Shown: positions 1 through 7,760, numbered from the stretch's first letter. The stretch: DNA of 64,000 bases from Gaiellasilicea sp963811885 (GCA_963811885.1 CAWETB010000015.1:186001-250000); one strand, 5' to 3'. Numbers and translations are program-made. Notes: generated by a model not told the origin, from the sequence alone.

Positions 1-702
1 CTCTTCACCGCGGAGGGCGCCAAGGTCTGCGCCGCGGACATGAACCTGGCGGCGGCGGAGGAGACGGTCTCGCTCTGCACCGGTGACGCCTTCGCGTTCC
101 AGGCGAACGTCGCCGAGGAAGCCGACGTCGAGGCGATGATGGCCGCCACCGTCGAGCGGTTCGGCGGCATCGACGTCCTCTACAACAACGCCGGGATCTC
201 GCCCGACGACGACGCCTCCGTCCTCGACACGTCCGTCGAGGCGTGGGACCGGGTGCAGGCGGTGAACACGCGCGGCGTCTTCCTCTGCTGCAAGCACGGG
301 ATCCCGCACCTGCTCGAGCGCGGCGGCGGCTCCGTGATCAACGTCGCCAGCTTCGTCGCGATCCTCGGCGCCGCGACCTCCCAGATCTCCTATTCGGCCT
401 CGAAAGGCGCCGTGCTCTCGATGTCGCGCGAGCTCGGCGTCCAGTTCGCGCGCCAGGGCGTGCGCGTGAACGCGCTCTGCCCGGGACCGGTCGAGACGCC
501 GCTGCTGCTCAACATCTTCGGGGACAACCCGGAGGCGCTCGAGCGGCGCCGGATCCACTGGCCGACGGGGCGCCTGGCGAAGCCGCGCGAGATCGTCAAC
601 GCAGCGCTGTTCCTCGCGAGCGACGAGTCCTCGTACGTGAACGCGTCCACGTTCCTCGTCGACGGCGGCCTCACCGCCGCCTACGTCACGCCCGGAGAGT
701 AG
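1..702 (+). CDS. SDR-family NAD(P)-dependent oxidoreductase (5' end outside window)
   Basis: Short-chain dehydrogenase/reductase lacking its first codons; the frame is open from base 1, so the TGxxxGIG nucleotide-binding loop lies off the left edge. Visible SDR landmarks are the NNAG motif (residues about 63-66 of the visible part), the catalytic Ser of the INVAS region, the YSASK catalytic Tyr/Lys pair, and the NALCPGPVETP segment that follows the active site. The C-terminus 'FLVDGGLTAAYVTPGE' is typical of classical SDRs. Substrate cannot be read from sequence. It is convergent with yjbQ, whose stop lies 6 nt away. Confidence 0.9.
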   Translation, partial: LFTAEGAKVCAADMNLAAAEETVSLCTGDAFAFQANVAEEADVEAMMAATVERFGGIDVLYNNAGISPDDDASVLDTSVEAWDRVQAVNTRGVFLCCKHGIPHLLERGGGSVINVASFVAILGAATSQISYSASKGAVLSMSRELGVQFARQGVRVNALCPGPVETPLLLNIFGDNPEALERRRIHWPTGRLAKPREIVNAALFLASDESSYVNASTFLVDGGLTAAYVTPGE

Positions 703-707
703 CGAAC

Positions 708-1169
708 TCAGACGCCGACGACTTGGACGAGCCAGCGGCGGTCGCGCTCGCGGTCGAGCTCGAGGAAGAGCACGCGCTGCCAGGTGCCGAGGCAGAGCTC
801 GCCGTCCGAGACGGGGATCGACTCGCCGGCCGGGCCGAGCAGCATCGACATGCAGTGGGAATGGCCGTTGCCGAAGTCCATGTCCTCGGGGCAGACGTTC
901 TCGGTGCGGCGATCCCAGTCGTCGTGGGCGTAGTAGTTGTCGCTCGGGACGAGCCGCTTCAGCAGCAGCGCGAAGTCCTCGAGGAAGCCGCTCTCGAACT
1001 CGTTCACGCGCACCGAGCACGTCGTGTGCGGCGAGTAGACCGAGCAGATCCCGTTCCGGATCCCGCTGGCGGTGACGGCCTCCTGGACCTCCTCGGTGAT
1101 GTCCTTGATCGAGAGCCCGCCGGCGGTCCGGAGCTCGGTCACCTGCTGGTAGGCCTTCACGCGCGTCAT
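708..1169 (-). CDS. yjbQ: YjbQ/UPF0047 family protein
   Basis: A 153-residue UPF0047 (YjbQ) protein; members have weak thiamine-phosphate synthase activity and conserved metal-binding histidines. Family marks seen here: 'SPHTTCSVRVNE' near residue 46, 'YAHDDWDRRTENVCPED' mid-protein, 'NGHSHCMSMLLG' and a C-terminal 'LGTWQRVLFLELD'. I start at the ATG of MTRVKAYQQ because the open frame further upstream (to 1475) is Arg-rich and has no family similarity. It lies downstream of the cupin gene on the same strand with an 89-nt gap. Confidence 0.9.
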   Translation of the reverse strand: MTRVKAYQQVTELRTAGGLSIKDITEEVQEAVTASGIRNGICSVYSPHTTCSVRVNEFESGFLEDFALLLKRLVPSDNYYAHDDWDRRTENVCPEDMDFGNGHSHCMSMLLGPAGESIPVSDGELCLGTWQRVLFLELDRERDRRWLVQVVGV

Positions 1170-1258
1170 TGTGACAGTCGCGGGACCAGGCCCGTCGCGG
1201 AAACCGGCCCGACGAGTTCGTGGACGTCTTCGCCCGTCCATGTCTTTCTGACGCAGGC

Positions 1259-1738
1259 TCAGTCCAAGCCTTCTTCTCCGTCCGACCATGGGACCGCGCT
1301 TCCGCGTCTGAACACCAGGTCGTTCTCCCCGTCTCCCGGCCACACGCCGATCTTGTCGCTGTCCGGATAGACGGAGACGGCCGGCGCCCGCGAGCTCGAG
1401 AACATCAACGTCCTCGCCGGCGACGCGCTGCGGTTGATGAGCTGATGCGCGCCGGCGGGACCGGCCGGGAAGCACACCACGTCGCCGCGCTCGACGGTGC
1501 GTTCCCCGTCAGGCGCGCGCAGCACGAGCGTGCCCTCGACGACGAGCAGCCATTCCTCCTCGAACTCGAAGTGATACGGGCACTGACGCTCGCCGGGCGC
1601 GACGTCGTAGATGAACATGAGCGTCGCCGTCGAGCCGACGGCACGACCCACGTCGATCCTCCCCTCGACGTTCTCGGCGCTGAAGATGTTGACGATGTCC
1701 ACGCGTCCTCCCTCGACGTGCTGGCGGTTCGGGTGCAT
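1259..1738 (-). CDS. Cupin-domain protein
   Basis: Single-domain cupin of 159 aa. The first metal-binding cupin motif is seen as 'YHFEFEEEWLLVVEGTLVLR' (His, Glu and later Gly residues in the expected spacing), followed by 'GDVVCFPAG' and 'AHQLINRS' (second motif His). Reaction and ligand cannot be assigned. The start codon lies only 12 nt beyond the 3' end of the tRNA gene on the same strand, so the two may share a transcript. An internal GTG (VDIVNIFS) about 13 codons in is an alternative start. Confidence 0.85.
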   Translation of the reverse strand: MHPNRQHVEGGRVDIVNIFSAENVEGRIDVGRAVGSTATLMFIYDVAPGERQCPYHFEFEEEWLLVVEGTLVLRAPDGERTVERGDVVCFPAGPAGAHQLINRSASPARTLMFSSSRAPAVSVYPDSDKIGVWPGDGENDLVFRRGSAVPWSDGEEGLD

Positions 1739-1750
1739 CTCGAGTCGATA

Positions 1751-1823
1751 TGGGCCCGCCTGGATTCGAACCAGGGCGCGACGGATTATGAGTCCGCTGC
1801 TCTGACCACTGAGCTACGGGCCC
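1751..1823 (-). tRNA. tRNA with CAU anticodon (elongator Met or Ile2)
   Basis: A 73-nt cloverleaf: 7-bp acceptor stem (GGGCCCG with CGGGCCC), D stem GCTC/GAGC, anticodon stem GCGGA/TCCGT with loop CTCATAA, T stem CCTGG/CCAGG with loop TTCGAAT, discriminator A. The anticodon is CAU. The anticodon stem lacks the three G-C pairs of initiator tRNA, so it is elongator tRNA-Met or the lysidine-modified tRNA-Ile2; sequence alone does not settle which. No 3' CCA is encoded. Confidence 0.95.
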
Positions 1824-2088
1824 CGGGGACGAGCGTAACCCAGACCTTCGCGGGCCATTCGACCGCTTCACCGTCAAGCGCGGCGGTGAACCACCTCCTG
1901 GGTGATTGGTCAACCGGTGGGTCCTGGGTGATGGTGTTCTCAGACGGCAACGAGCTTCACGGGCCTCCTGCGGTGGGCCCGAGAGGTTTCTCACGAGAGC
2001 GAGCGGGGCCTCTGCGGCGGGCCCCGCGTTCTCACCGCCTGTGGCATGTGGCAACTGTGGCAACTGCGGCGCTCGAGGAGGAAGGGAA
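1824..2088. other. Intergenic: tRNA upstream region with short repeats
   Basis: No gene seen. It holds a 7-bp inverted repeat (TTCACCG at 1867-1873, CGGTGAA at 1884-1890) and two 11-bp direct repeats TCCTGGGTGAT at 1896-1906 and 1922-1932. It must contain the promoter of the leftward tRNA and possibly that of the rightward membrane protein; I recognise no clear -35/-10 pair. Confidence 0.5.
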
Positions 2089-2370
2089 ATGTCGAACGGC
2101 ACGTTTGTGCTGGCTCTCGCCGCCGGCGCCTGGTTCTTGGCTCTGTGGCTGCACGTGCGGTTCCCGTCGCTCGCGCCCGAGCGGCTCGGGCACACGATCC
2201 TGCACGCGGCGAGCGCGTTCGTGCTGCTGCAGCTGATGCCGTCGCTCGGCGGGTCCGAGACGGCGCTCACGGTCATCTTCGTGTTCGTGCTGCCTGCGCT
2301 CGTGTACGCCCTGCTCTGCGCGATCTGGATGATCCGGCAGGCGCAGGTCGCGCTCGGTCTGTCGCGGTAG
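2089..2370 (+). CDS. Small membrane protein, unknown function
   Basis: 93-residue hydrophobic protein with about three predicted transmembrane segments (residues about 5-22, 36-52 and 58-82), ending in a short basic tail. The start is set by a good ribosome-binding site, GAGGAGGAAGGG, a few bases upstream of the ATG; the longer open frame reaching back to 1906 overlaps repeats and is unlikely to be translated. It meets the DUF192 gene tail-to-tail: the two stop codons abut as TAGCTA with no spacer. Family not recognised. Confidence 0.75.
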   Translation: MSNGTFVLALAAGAWFLALWLHVRFPSLAPERLGHTILHAASAFVLLQLMPSLGGSETALTVIFVFVLPALVYALLCAIWMIRQAQVALGLSR

Positions 2371-2658
2371 CTAGGCGGCGGTCAGGCGGTCGCCGACCTG
2401 CACGCCGCGGCGCTCGCACTCGCCGGCGGCGAGCTCGACGACGGTCTTCGCGCCGCGCCGCCCGGCCGTCTTCCACGGCGGCAGCGACGGCTCGATCCCG
2501 ACCACCGTCTCATCGCGGTCGAGGAAGACGACGTCGATCGGGAAGCGCATGAAGAAGGTGTGAACCGATCCGGCCGGGCGGAGGAGGATCCCCTCGCCGG
2601 CGGGGAGGGTCGCGCGGCCGAGCAGGCCGCGCATCCGCGCAAACGGCCGCGTCGCCAC
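2371..2658 (-). CDS. DUF192 family protein
   Basis: DUF192 proteins are small beta-barrel proteins of unknown role. Seen here: 'RMRGLLGR' near the N-terminus, 'GEGILLRPAGSVHTFFMRFPIDVVFLD' (the family's most conserved stretch), and 'VVELAAGECERRGVQVGDRL' at the end. The annotated start is a GTG, but the reading frame upstream continues with family-like sequence (ADGRVVCEHLLVATRPF) for at least 16 codons with no ATG/GTG/TTG. The true start may therefore be further upstream on an unusual codon, close to the stop of the M15 peptidase gene. Confidence 0.85.
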   Translation of the reverse strand: MATRPFARMRGLLGRATLPAGEGILLRPAGSVHTFFMRFPIDVVFLDRDETVVGIEPSLPPWKTAGRRGAKTVVELAAGECERRGVQVGDRLTAA

Positions 2659-2710
2659 GAGCAGGTGCTCGCAGACGACGCGGCCGTCCGCACGGACGAG
2701 GCTGGTGCGG

Positions 2711-4183
2711 CTAGTAGCCGATATGGATGTGATCCCCGTGGTCGCGGAGCGGGAACGAGGGACCGCCCAGGCCGAGCAGCGAGATCACCTGGCGCGGCTG
2801 CAGCTCGCTCGGCAGCAGCAGGATCGAGCGCACCGCGTCCTCGGTGATGCCGCCCGGCTGCTGGTGCCCGGCGATCGACGTGCCTGCGACTGCGGCGACG
2901 TCCACGGCGTGACCGTACATGTGTGCCGAGACGACGCCCGGCCGGGCGAACATCCGGTGGCCGGAGAACAGGCTCGACACCGTGAGCCGGTCGTACCGCT
3001 TCGCCAGATAGCCGAGCAGGACGACGACGCGGACGTCGACGCGGCCGGCCTCGAGATCCTCGCGACCGCCCTGGTAGATCAGCACGCCCTCGGCCTCGAG
3101 CAGCCGCTTCGTCAGCCGCTCCTTCGCCTTCTCCAGCCCGGTCACGAGCGCCTGCAGACCGACCGAGCGATACAGGTCGGCCAGCGCGGCGGCCTGGTCG
3201 GCGAAGTCGGTGCGGCCTGACAGCGCGAGCGCGCCGCGCCACGTCTGGCGGCCGGCGAGCCGGTCGGCGAGACGGTTGAGCTCCTTCTGTGTCGCCGGGA
3301 CCGAGCCGCGGTGACCGTCGGCGCGAAGCACGGCGAGCACCGCGGCCCAGTCGGCGCCGTGCCGCTTCGCCGTGAGCTTCAACTTCCGAGCGAACGATGG
3401 CTTCAGGCGCGCGGAGGCGGGCGTCGGGTCGGGAAGCGCCCGGTTGAGCCAGATCGTCGGCTCGCCGTGCTCCCGCTCGATCTCCGGCACGGGAGCCGGG
3501 GCGGCGGCGCGCTTGAGGACCGACTTCGCAGCCGGTTTCTTGGCGGGCGTGGCCGGCTTCGCTGCCGCCGGCTTCGGCTTCGCCGCACGAGCGGCGGGAG
3601 CCTGGGCAGTGCTCGCCTTGCGAACGCTGGGTGCTGCGGCGGTTGCCGCGGCCTCGGCTGCGGGCTCGGCGGCGGTCGCCGGCGTCGGAGCGGCGGCCTC
3701 GACAGGAGCTGCTGCCTCCGGTGCGGCGGCGGGAGCCGCGGCCTCGGGCGCAGCTGCTTCAGGTGCAGGCGCGGCGGCTTCCGGTGCGGCGGCCTCCGGC
3801 GCAGCCGACTGCTCCGGAGCCGGCGCAGCGGCCGGATCGGCCGCGGCGTCGGGCGCCGGAGTCTCGGCCGCCGGTTCCGTGCTCGCGGCCTCGAGCGCCG
3901 CGGCGTCGTCGTCGGCGAGCCTGACCATCTGGTCGCCGGCGCCGGCGGTGAACGCCGCTCCGGCGAAGAACAGGGCGGTGAACGCCGCGGCGACCGCGTA
4001 GCGGCGGCCCTTGCGGCGCGGAGCCGGCGGCGCGCTCTTCGGCGCCTCGTCGACCTCCACGGCCTGATCGGCGACCTCGTACTCCCAGTTGTCGCCCCGT
4101 CGTCCCAGCAGCGTCGCGAGTGCGACGGCGAAGACGCCGAAGGGCACGAGCAGTCTGAAGAAGTGTCGTTTCCGTCCTGGCAT
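2711..4183 (-). CDS. Membrane-anchored M15 (LAS) peptidase-like protein with Ala/Pro/Glu linker
   Basis: 490-aa protein. Two hydrophobic segments (about 9-27 and 62-82) precede a long low-complexity linker rich in Ala, Pro and Glu (about 95-270). The C-terminal domain carries the LAS metallopeptidase zinc signature: SAHMYGHAVD (His and Asp ligands) and, at the very end, HIH (residues 485-487), as in D-Ala-D-Ala carboxypeptidases of family M15. It would act on peptidoglycan outside the membrane. The start is set by GGAGGAG ahead of the ATG at 4183; an upstream open frame to 4303 lacks support. It is transcribed away from the Tad pilus operon, so the linker and cell-wall activity could serve pilus passage, which is inference only. 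Confidence 0.8.
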   Translation of the reverse strand: MPGRKRHFFRLLVPFGVFAVALATLLGRRGDNWEYEVADQAVEVDEAPKSAPPAPRRKGRRYAVAAAFTALFFAGAAFTAGAGDQMVRLADDDAAALEAASTEPAAETPAPDAAADPAAAPAPEQSAAPEAAAPEAAAPAPEAAAPEAAAPAAAPEAAAPVEAAAPTPATAAEPAAEAAATAAAPSVRKASTAQAPAARAAKPKPAAAKPATPAKKPAAKSVLKRAAAPAPVPEIEREHGEPTIWLNRALPDPTPASARLKPSFARKLKLTAKRHGADWAAVLAVLRADGHRGSVPATQKELNRLADRLAGRQTWRGALALSGRTDFADQAAALADLYRSVGLQALVTGLEKAKERLTKRLLEAEGVLIYQGGREDLEAGRVDVRVVVLLGYLAKRYDRLTVSSLFSGHRMFARPGVVSAHMYGHAVDVAAVAGTSIAGHQQPGGITEDAVRSILLLPSELQPRQVISLLGLGGPSFPLRDHGDHIHIGY

Positions 4184-4323
4184 TCGGCCCAGCTCCTCCG
4201 TGATCCGGGCGCCGGGTCCGTTGCTCGAGCGTCGGCGCCATGATTTCGACCGCGCCGCCGACGGTTCCTGTGGTGCTCTTATCGGCCGCGCCTTTAGCGC
4301 CACTCACTCGGACGAGTGAATTT

Positions 4324-4406
4324 GAGCTGGATCCGCAAGAAGTCACTCGGAAGGGGCTTCTCAGCGACCGACCCGCGAACGATCCTGCGGCCAGCGGGAT
4401 CTCAAG
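4324..4406 (+). ncRNA. Putative structured leader of first Flp pilin (copy 1)
   Basis: An ~83-nt stretch that recurs in diverged form upstream of the second pilin. Shared blocks are CGCAAGAAGTC, CGGA, GGGGCTTCT and CGGCCAGCGG. Copy 1 also forms a second 8-bp hairpin, GATCCTGC-ggcca-GCGGGATC with one G-U pair. It sits 36 nt upstream of the pilin GTG. It may be a cis-regulatory RNA or simply a duplicated promoter region; I match it to no known riboswitch class. Confidence 0.4.
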
Positions 4407-4442
4407 CGCAATTCGTCCGCGTGCAAAGGAGGTGAAATACAA

Positions 4443-4622
4443 GTGCTGAAGCTTTTTGTCGCCATCCAGAACACGCTCGCCGCAGGGCGTGACGAGGAGG
4501 GCCAGACGATGGCGGAGTACGGCGTCGTTCTCGCCGTGATCACGATCGGAATCGTGGTCGCGCTGACCGCGCTCGCCGGCGGGATCAACGGGGCCCTTTC
4601 TTCCGTGACCTCGAAGCTCTGA
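4443..4622 (+). CDS. flp: Flp-type pilin 1
   Basis: 59-aa class IVb prepilin. A short charged leader (to about residue 19) ends in Gly before QTMAEYG, where prepilin peptidase should cut; the conserved Glu (+5 type) and Tyr follow, then one 25-residue hydrophobic helix. The GTG start is fixed by a near-perfect Shine-Dalgarno, AAAGGAGGTGA at 4425-4435. The mature core (GQTMAEY through GINGAL) is identical to pilin 2, so the pair is a tandem duplication. It should be the major subunit of the Tad pilus encoded downstream. Confidence 0.9.
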   Translation: MLKLFVAIQNTLAAGRDEEGQTMAEYGVVLAVITIGIVVALTALAGGINGALSSVTSKL

Positions 4623-4649
4623 GCAAATTCACTCCAAAGGGGGAACTTC

Positions 4650-4733
4650 GAGCGATTGCGCAAGAAGTCCCCCGGATGGGGCTTCTTAGGTCTCGAACGC
4701 TGGGCGATGTTTCGGCCAGCGGAATGAATCAAG
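4650..4733 (+). ncRNA. Putative structured leader of second Flp pilin (copy 2)
   Basis: Second copy of the pilin leader. Its core hairpin is stronger than in copy 1: AAGAAG(T)CCCC pairs with GGGGCTTCTT across a CGGAT loop, the two copies differing mostly in the loop and flanks. Unlike copy 1, it is followed by about 150 nt before the pilin start. Confidence 0.4.
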
Positions 4734-4819
4734 ACAGGCGAAGCGGCTCGCCGATGAGAGAAAGGTTTCTCACGTGCAGGACTGTTTCGCCCAGATGTTC
4801 CGACTCTCAGCCGAACATT

Positions 4820-4841
4820 CCGGGCAGCCACATATGCCCGG
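4820..4841 (+). promoter_or_regulatory. Hairpin in the 5' region of Flp pilin 2
   Basis: Perfect 7-bp stem CCGGGCA/TGCCCGG with an 8-nt loop, about 40 nt ahead of the pilin GTG. No U-tract follows, so it is more likely a 5'-UTR structure or site of post-transcriptional control than a terminator. Confidence 0.4.
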
Positions 4842-4881
4842 CCGTCCATCCGCTCTCTTTGCTCGAAGGGAGGTGAAGTAA

Positions 4882-5061
4882 GTGCTGAAGCTTTTCATCG
4901 CCGTCCAGAACAGGCTCGCCATCGCGAAGGAGGAGCACGGTCAGACGATGGCGGAGTACGGCGTCGTTCTCGCCGTGATCACCATCGGGATCGTGGTCGC
5001 CCTCACCGCGCTCGCCGGCGGGATCAACGGGGCCCTCACGAAGGTCACCGGAAAACTGTAG
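4882..5061 (+). CDS. flp: Flp-type pilin 2
   Basis: 59-aa prepilin paralogous to pilin 1. The leader peptide (VLKLFIAVQNRL...) and the last ten residues differ, while the mature helix from GQTMAEY to GINGAL is identical. GTG start behind GGGAGGTGA at 4868-4876. Having two nearly identical major pilins with separate leaders suggests dosage or differential expression. Confidence 0.9.
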   Translation: MLKLFIAVQNRLAIAKEEHGQTMAEYGVVLAVITIGIVVALTALAGGINGALTKVTGKL

Positions 5062-5080
5062 AGCCAAGAAAGGAAGTGAC

Positions 5081-5251
5081 ATGACGAGAGACGAGATCGA
5101 ATTCCAGGAGCAGCGAGGCCAGACGATGGCCGAGTACGTCGTGGTTCTCGGAGTGATCACGCTCGCGATCGTCACGTCCTTCGCCGCCATGTCAGGAGCA
5201 ATCCAGGGAGCTTTCGAGCGAACTCTGGGACTGCTCAGCACCATCGCATGA
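5081..5251 (+). CDS. Flp-like minor pilin
   Basis: 56-aa protein with the same prepilin architecture (GQTMAEYVVVLGVIT) but a different hydrophobic segment and C-terminus ('GAIQGAFERTLGLLSTIA'). An ATG start lies 19 nt after pilin 2, with AGGAAGTGA just upstream. Probably a minor pilin or a specialised subunit. Only about 55% of positions in the mature helix match pilins 1 and 2, so it is not a recent duplicate. Confidence 0.85.
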   Translation: MTRDEIEFQEQRGQTMAEYVVVLGVITLAIVTSFAAMSGAIQGAFERTLGLLSTIA

Positions 5252-5319
5252 GGAACGGGTGGGTGTCCCGGCTCGCCGGGGCACCCACCACCAACACGAC
5301 GCCGAAAGCAGAACACCAA

Positions 5320-5718
5320 ATGACCCGCCGCCGCAGCATCAGAGAGCAAAAGGGACAGACCATGGTCGAGTTCGCCCTGGTCATGCCCGTCCTGTTCCTC
5401 GTGCTCTTCGGGATCATCCAGTTCGGCGCTCTCTACAACGACTACATCACGGTCACGGACGCAGCTCGGATCGGCGCCCGCAAGGCAGCCGTGAGCCGGC
5501 AGACCGGCAACCCGGTCGGACTGGCCACCACCGCGACCAAGAACGCGGCGTCCGACCTCGACGACCTGACGAAGCTGGGTGTCACGGTGACCGCGACCGC
5601 CTGGGTACCAGGCGCGGACGTGACCGTGCAGACCTCCTATCCCTACTCGATCAACATCCTCGGGATGGTCGTCGCCAGCGGAAATTTGAAGAGCTCCACC
5701 ACTGAACGAATCGAATAG
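5320..5718 (+). CDS. TadE-like pseudopilin
   Basis: 132-aa TadE/TadG-family protein. The N-terminal GQTMVEFALVMPVLFLVLFG motif is the pseudopilin cleavage/helix signature: cleavage after Gly, then a Glu and a 20-residue hydrophobic helix. A soluble C-terminal domain of about 95 residues follows. I start at the ATG of MTRRRSIREQKGQ; the frame is open back to 5248 but that overlaps the minor pilin stop. TadE proteins initiate or stabilise the Tad pilus. Confidence 0.85.
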   Translation: MTRRRSIREQKGQTMVEFALVMPVLFLVLFGIIQFGALYNDYITVTDAARIGARKAAVSRQTGNPVGLATTATKNAASDLDDLTKLGVTVTATAWVPGADVTVQTSYPYSINILGMVVASGNLKSSTTERIE

Positions 5719-5784
5719 CCAGACAAAAACATCGTGTGAAAGCCGTCAGTCAAGACAGCAACACAAAAAAGGAAGAAGACGCTC

Positions 5785-6579
5785 ATGACGTACCGCCTGA
5801 GAAACATCACTATCGCGATCGCGCTGGCGCTCGTCGCTGCCCTGCTGACGAGCTTCTACGTGTCCAATTACCAGCGCAACGTTCGCGCGGACGAGACCAA
5901 CGTCGCCGTTTGGGTCGCCGCGCGTGACATCCCGGCCGGCACCACCGGTGCCGGCGCCGTCCAGAAGGGCTTCCTGGTGAAGAGCGAGATCGTCCGCCGG
6001 AGCGTCGTTCCGGGCGCGATCTCCGACCCGGAGCAGCTCGCGGGCCTCGTCCTGTCGGACAAGGTCCTCGCCGGCGAGCAGGTCACGAGCCGGCGCTTCG
6101 TCGCGCCCTCCGAGCGCGGCATCCACGCCCAGCTGAAGGGCGTCCAGCGCGCCATCTCGGTCCCGGGCGACAAGAACCAGCTGCTCGTCGGGACGCTCGA
6201 GGACGGTGACCGGGTCGACCTCGTCGCCACGTTCGCCGCGCCCGAGTCGGCCCAGCTGCACTTCACCCGCGTCGTCCTGCGCGACGTCCCGGTCCTCCGG
6301 GCGCCGACCAGCGACGCCGCCGCAGCCGAGAAGCTCGCCACCCAGGACGGGGCGCACTCCGTGCTCCTGAAGGTGACCGACACGCAGGTGTCCAAGCTGC
6401 ACTGGGTGCTTTCGACCGCAGAGGACTGGCACCTCGAGCTGCGGCCGGCGACAGACGCCGCCGACAGCCCGGAGAACGTCGAGAGCTGGTACTCGATCCT
6501 CCGCGAAGGTGTGAGCCGCAAGCAGCTCGACGATGCCGGCGCCGATGGTCTTCCGGCAGTCGGCGAAGGAGGTCAGTAA
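5785..6579 (+). CDS. cpaB: Flp pilus assembly protein CpaB
   Basis: 264-aa CpaB/RcpC-family protein: one N-terminal transmembrane helix (about 8-27), an SAF domain ('VAARDIPAGTTGAGAVQKGFLV' through 'VLAGEQVTSRRF'), then a pilus-assembly C-terminal domain ('ISVPGDKNQLLVGTLEDGDRVDLVATF'). CpaB works at the envelope in Tad pilus assembly or modification. A purine-rich AGGAAGAAG precedes the ATG. Its TAA shares the A of the next gene's ATG, so it is translationally coupled to cpaE. Confidence 0.9.
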   Translation: MTYRLRNITIAIALALVAALLTSFYVSNYQRNVRADETNVAVWVAARDIPAGTTGAGAVQKGFLVKSEIVRRSVVPGAISDPEQLAGLVLSDKVLAGEQVTSRRFVAPSERGIHAQLKGVQRAISVPGDKNQLLVGTLEDGDRVDLVATFAAPESAQLHFTRVVLRDVPVLRAPTSDAAAAEKLATQDGAHSVLLKVTDTQVSKLHWVLSTAEDWHLELRPATDAADSPENVESWYSILREGVSRKQLDDAGADGLPAVGEGGQ

Positions 6580-7757
6580 TGGCTGACAGCATCCGCATCT
6601 ACGTGACGGGCTCCTGCGACGGCCTCGACGGCCTGCGCGAGGCGCTCGCCTCCCATCCGGAGCTCGACTTCGTCGGCTGGAGCGACCACGTCGCCGAGGC
6701 TGCACCGGCACTCGCCGGCGGCCACCTGCAGGTCGTGGTCCATGCGACCAGCTCGCAGGCGTTCCCGGCCGGTGAGATCGCCGCGATCCGGGAGCACACG
6801 CGCTCACCGATCGTCATTCTCGCCTCGGGCGAGGCCTCGGCCCTGCTCGAGGAGGCACTCGATGCCGAAGGCGTCGCCGATGTCCTGCTGCTGCCGCAGC
6901 TGACCGAGAACGTCGTCTTCGCGCTCCGCAAGGCCGGTCACGCCGGCCGCAGGCTCCAGGCCGAGGGCGGCACGTCCCGCCACGGCCGGATCATCACCGT
7001 GTTCTCGCCGAAGGGCGGCACGGGCAAGACCGTCACGGCCACGAACCTCGCGGCGTCGTTCGCGAAGCACGAGGGCCGCCGGACGCTCCTGCTCGATCTC
7101 GACCTCCAGTTCGGCGACGCCGCGATCATGCTCGGGCTCGAGCCGGCGAAGACGATCTACGACCTGGTCGTCGCCCCGGGCGAGCTCGACTCGGAGAAGC
7201 TCGCGGGCTACATCACGAAGCACACGTGCGGGCTCGACGTCCTGCCGGCGCCACTGCGCCCGGAGGATGCGGAGCTCGTGACCGAGTCGAAGCTGGCCCG
7301 GCTGCTCGAGGTGGCGCGGGAGTCGTACGACCTGATCGTGGTCGATACGTCCCCGTTCTTCCACGGGCCGATGCTCGCGACGCTCGACCGGACCGACGAG
7401 CTGCTGATGGTCTGTGGGCTCGACGTCCCGACACTGAAGAACGTGCGCCTGTCATTGCAGACGCTCGAGCTCCTCTCGTTCCCGGCCTCCCGGATCCGCT
7501 ACGTCCTCAACCGCGCCAATTCGAAGGTGGGGATGAAGAAGAAGGAGGTCGAAGGGGCGCTCAACATCACGATCGGCTTCGAAGTCCCGTCCGACCGAGC
7601 CGTGCCCCTCGGGGTCAACCGCGGGCTGCCGCCCGCGATCTCCGACACGGGGTCCGACTTCGCGAAGGCGATGCGCGTGGTTGCCAAGTCGCTGCTCACC
7701 ACACCACAGGAGCAGACGAAGAAGAAGCGCGCATTCGCATCGCTGGCGAGGGCGTAG
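6579..7757 (+). CDS. cpaE: CpaE/TadZ-like pilus localisation ATPase
   Basis: 392-aa protein with an N-terminal receiver-like region (about 1-130) followed by a MinD/ParA-type ATPase. The deviant Walker A motif is KGGTGKT (about residues 145-151) in 'FSPKGGTGKTVTATNLA'; 'LLDLDLQFGDAAIMLGL' and 'DLIVVDTSPFF' are the further MinD-like motifs. TadZ/CpaE proteins place the pilus machine at a cell site. It overlaps cpaB by 1 nt and lies 3 nt before tadA. Confidence 0.9.
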   Translation: MADSIRIYVTGSCDGLDGLREALASHPELDFVGWSDHVAEAAPALAGGHLQVVVHATSSQAFPAGEIAAIREHTRSPIVILASGEASALLEEALDAEGVADVLLLPQLTENVVFALRKAGHAGRRLQAEGGTSRHGRIITVFSPKGGTGKTVTATNLAASFAKHEGRRTLLLDLDLQFGDAAIMLGLEPAKTIYDLVVAPGELDSEKLAGYITKHTCGLDVLPAPLRPEDAELVTESKLARLLEVARESYDLIVVDTSPFFHGPMLATLDRTDELLMVCGLDVPTLKNVRLSLQTLELLSFPASRIRYVLNRANSKVGMKKKEVEGALNITIGFEVPSDRAVPLGVNRGLPPAISDTGSDFAKAMRVVAKSLLTTPQEQTKKKRAFASLARA

Positions 7758-7760
7758 GTC

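Noticed and set aside
1751..1823. Initiator tRNA-Met
   Set aside because: The anticodon stem lacks the three consecutive G-C pairs, and the acceptor end is fully paired at position 1.
4324..4733. c-di-GMP riboswitch in front of the pilins
   Set aside because: The conserved GEMM core (GACGCAAAGCC-type joining region and GNRA tetraloop) is not seen; only the context is suggestive.
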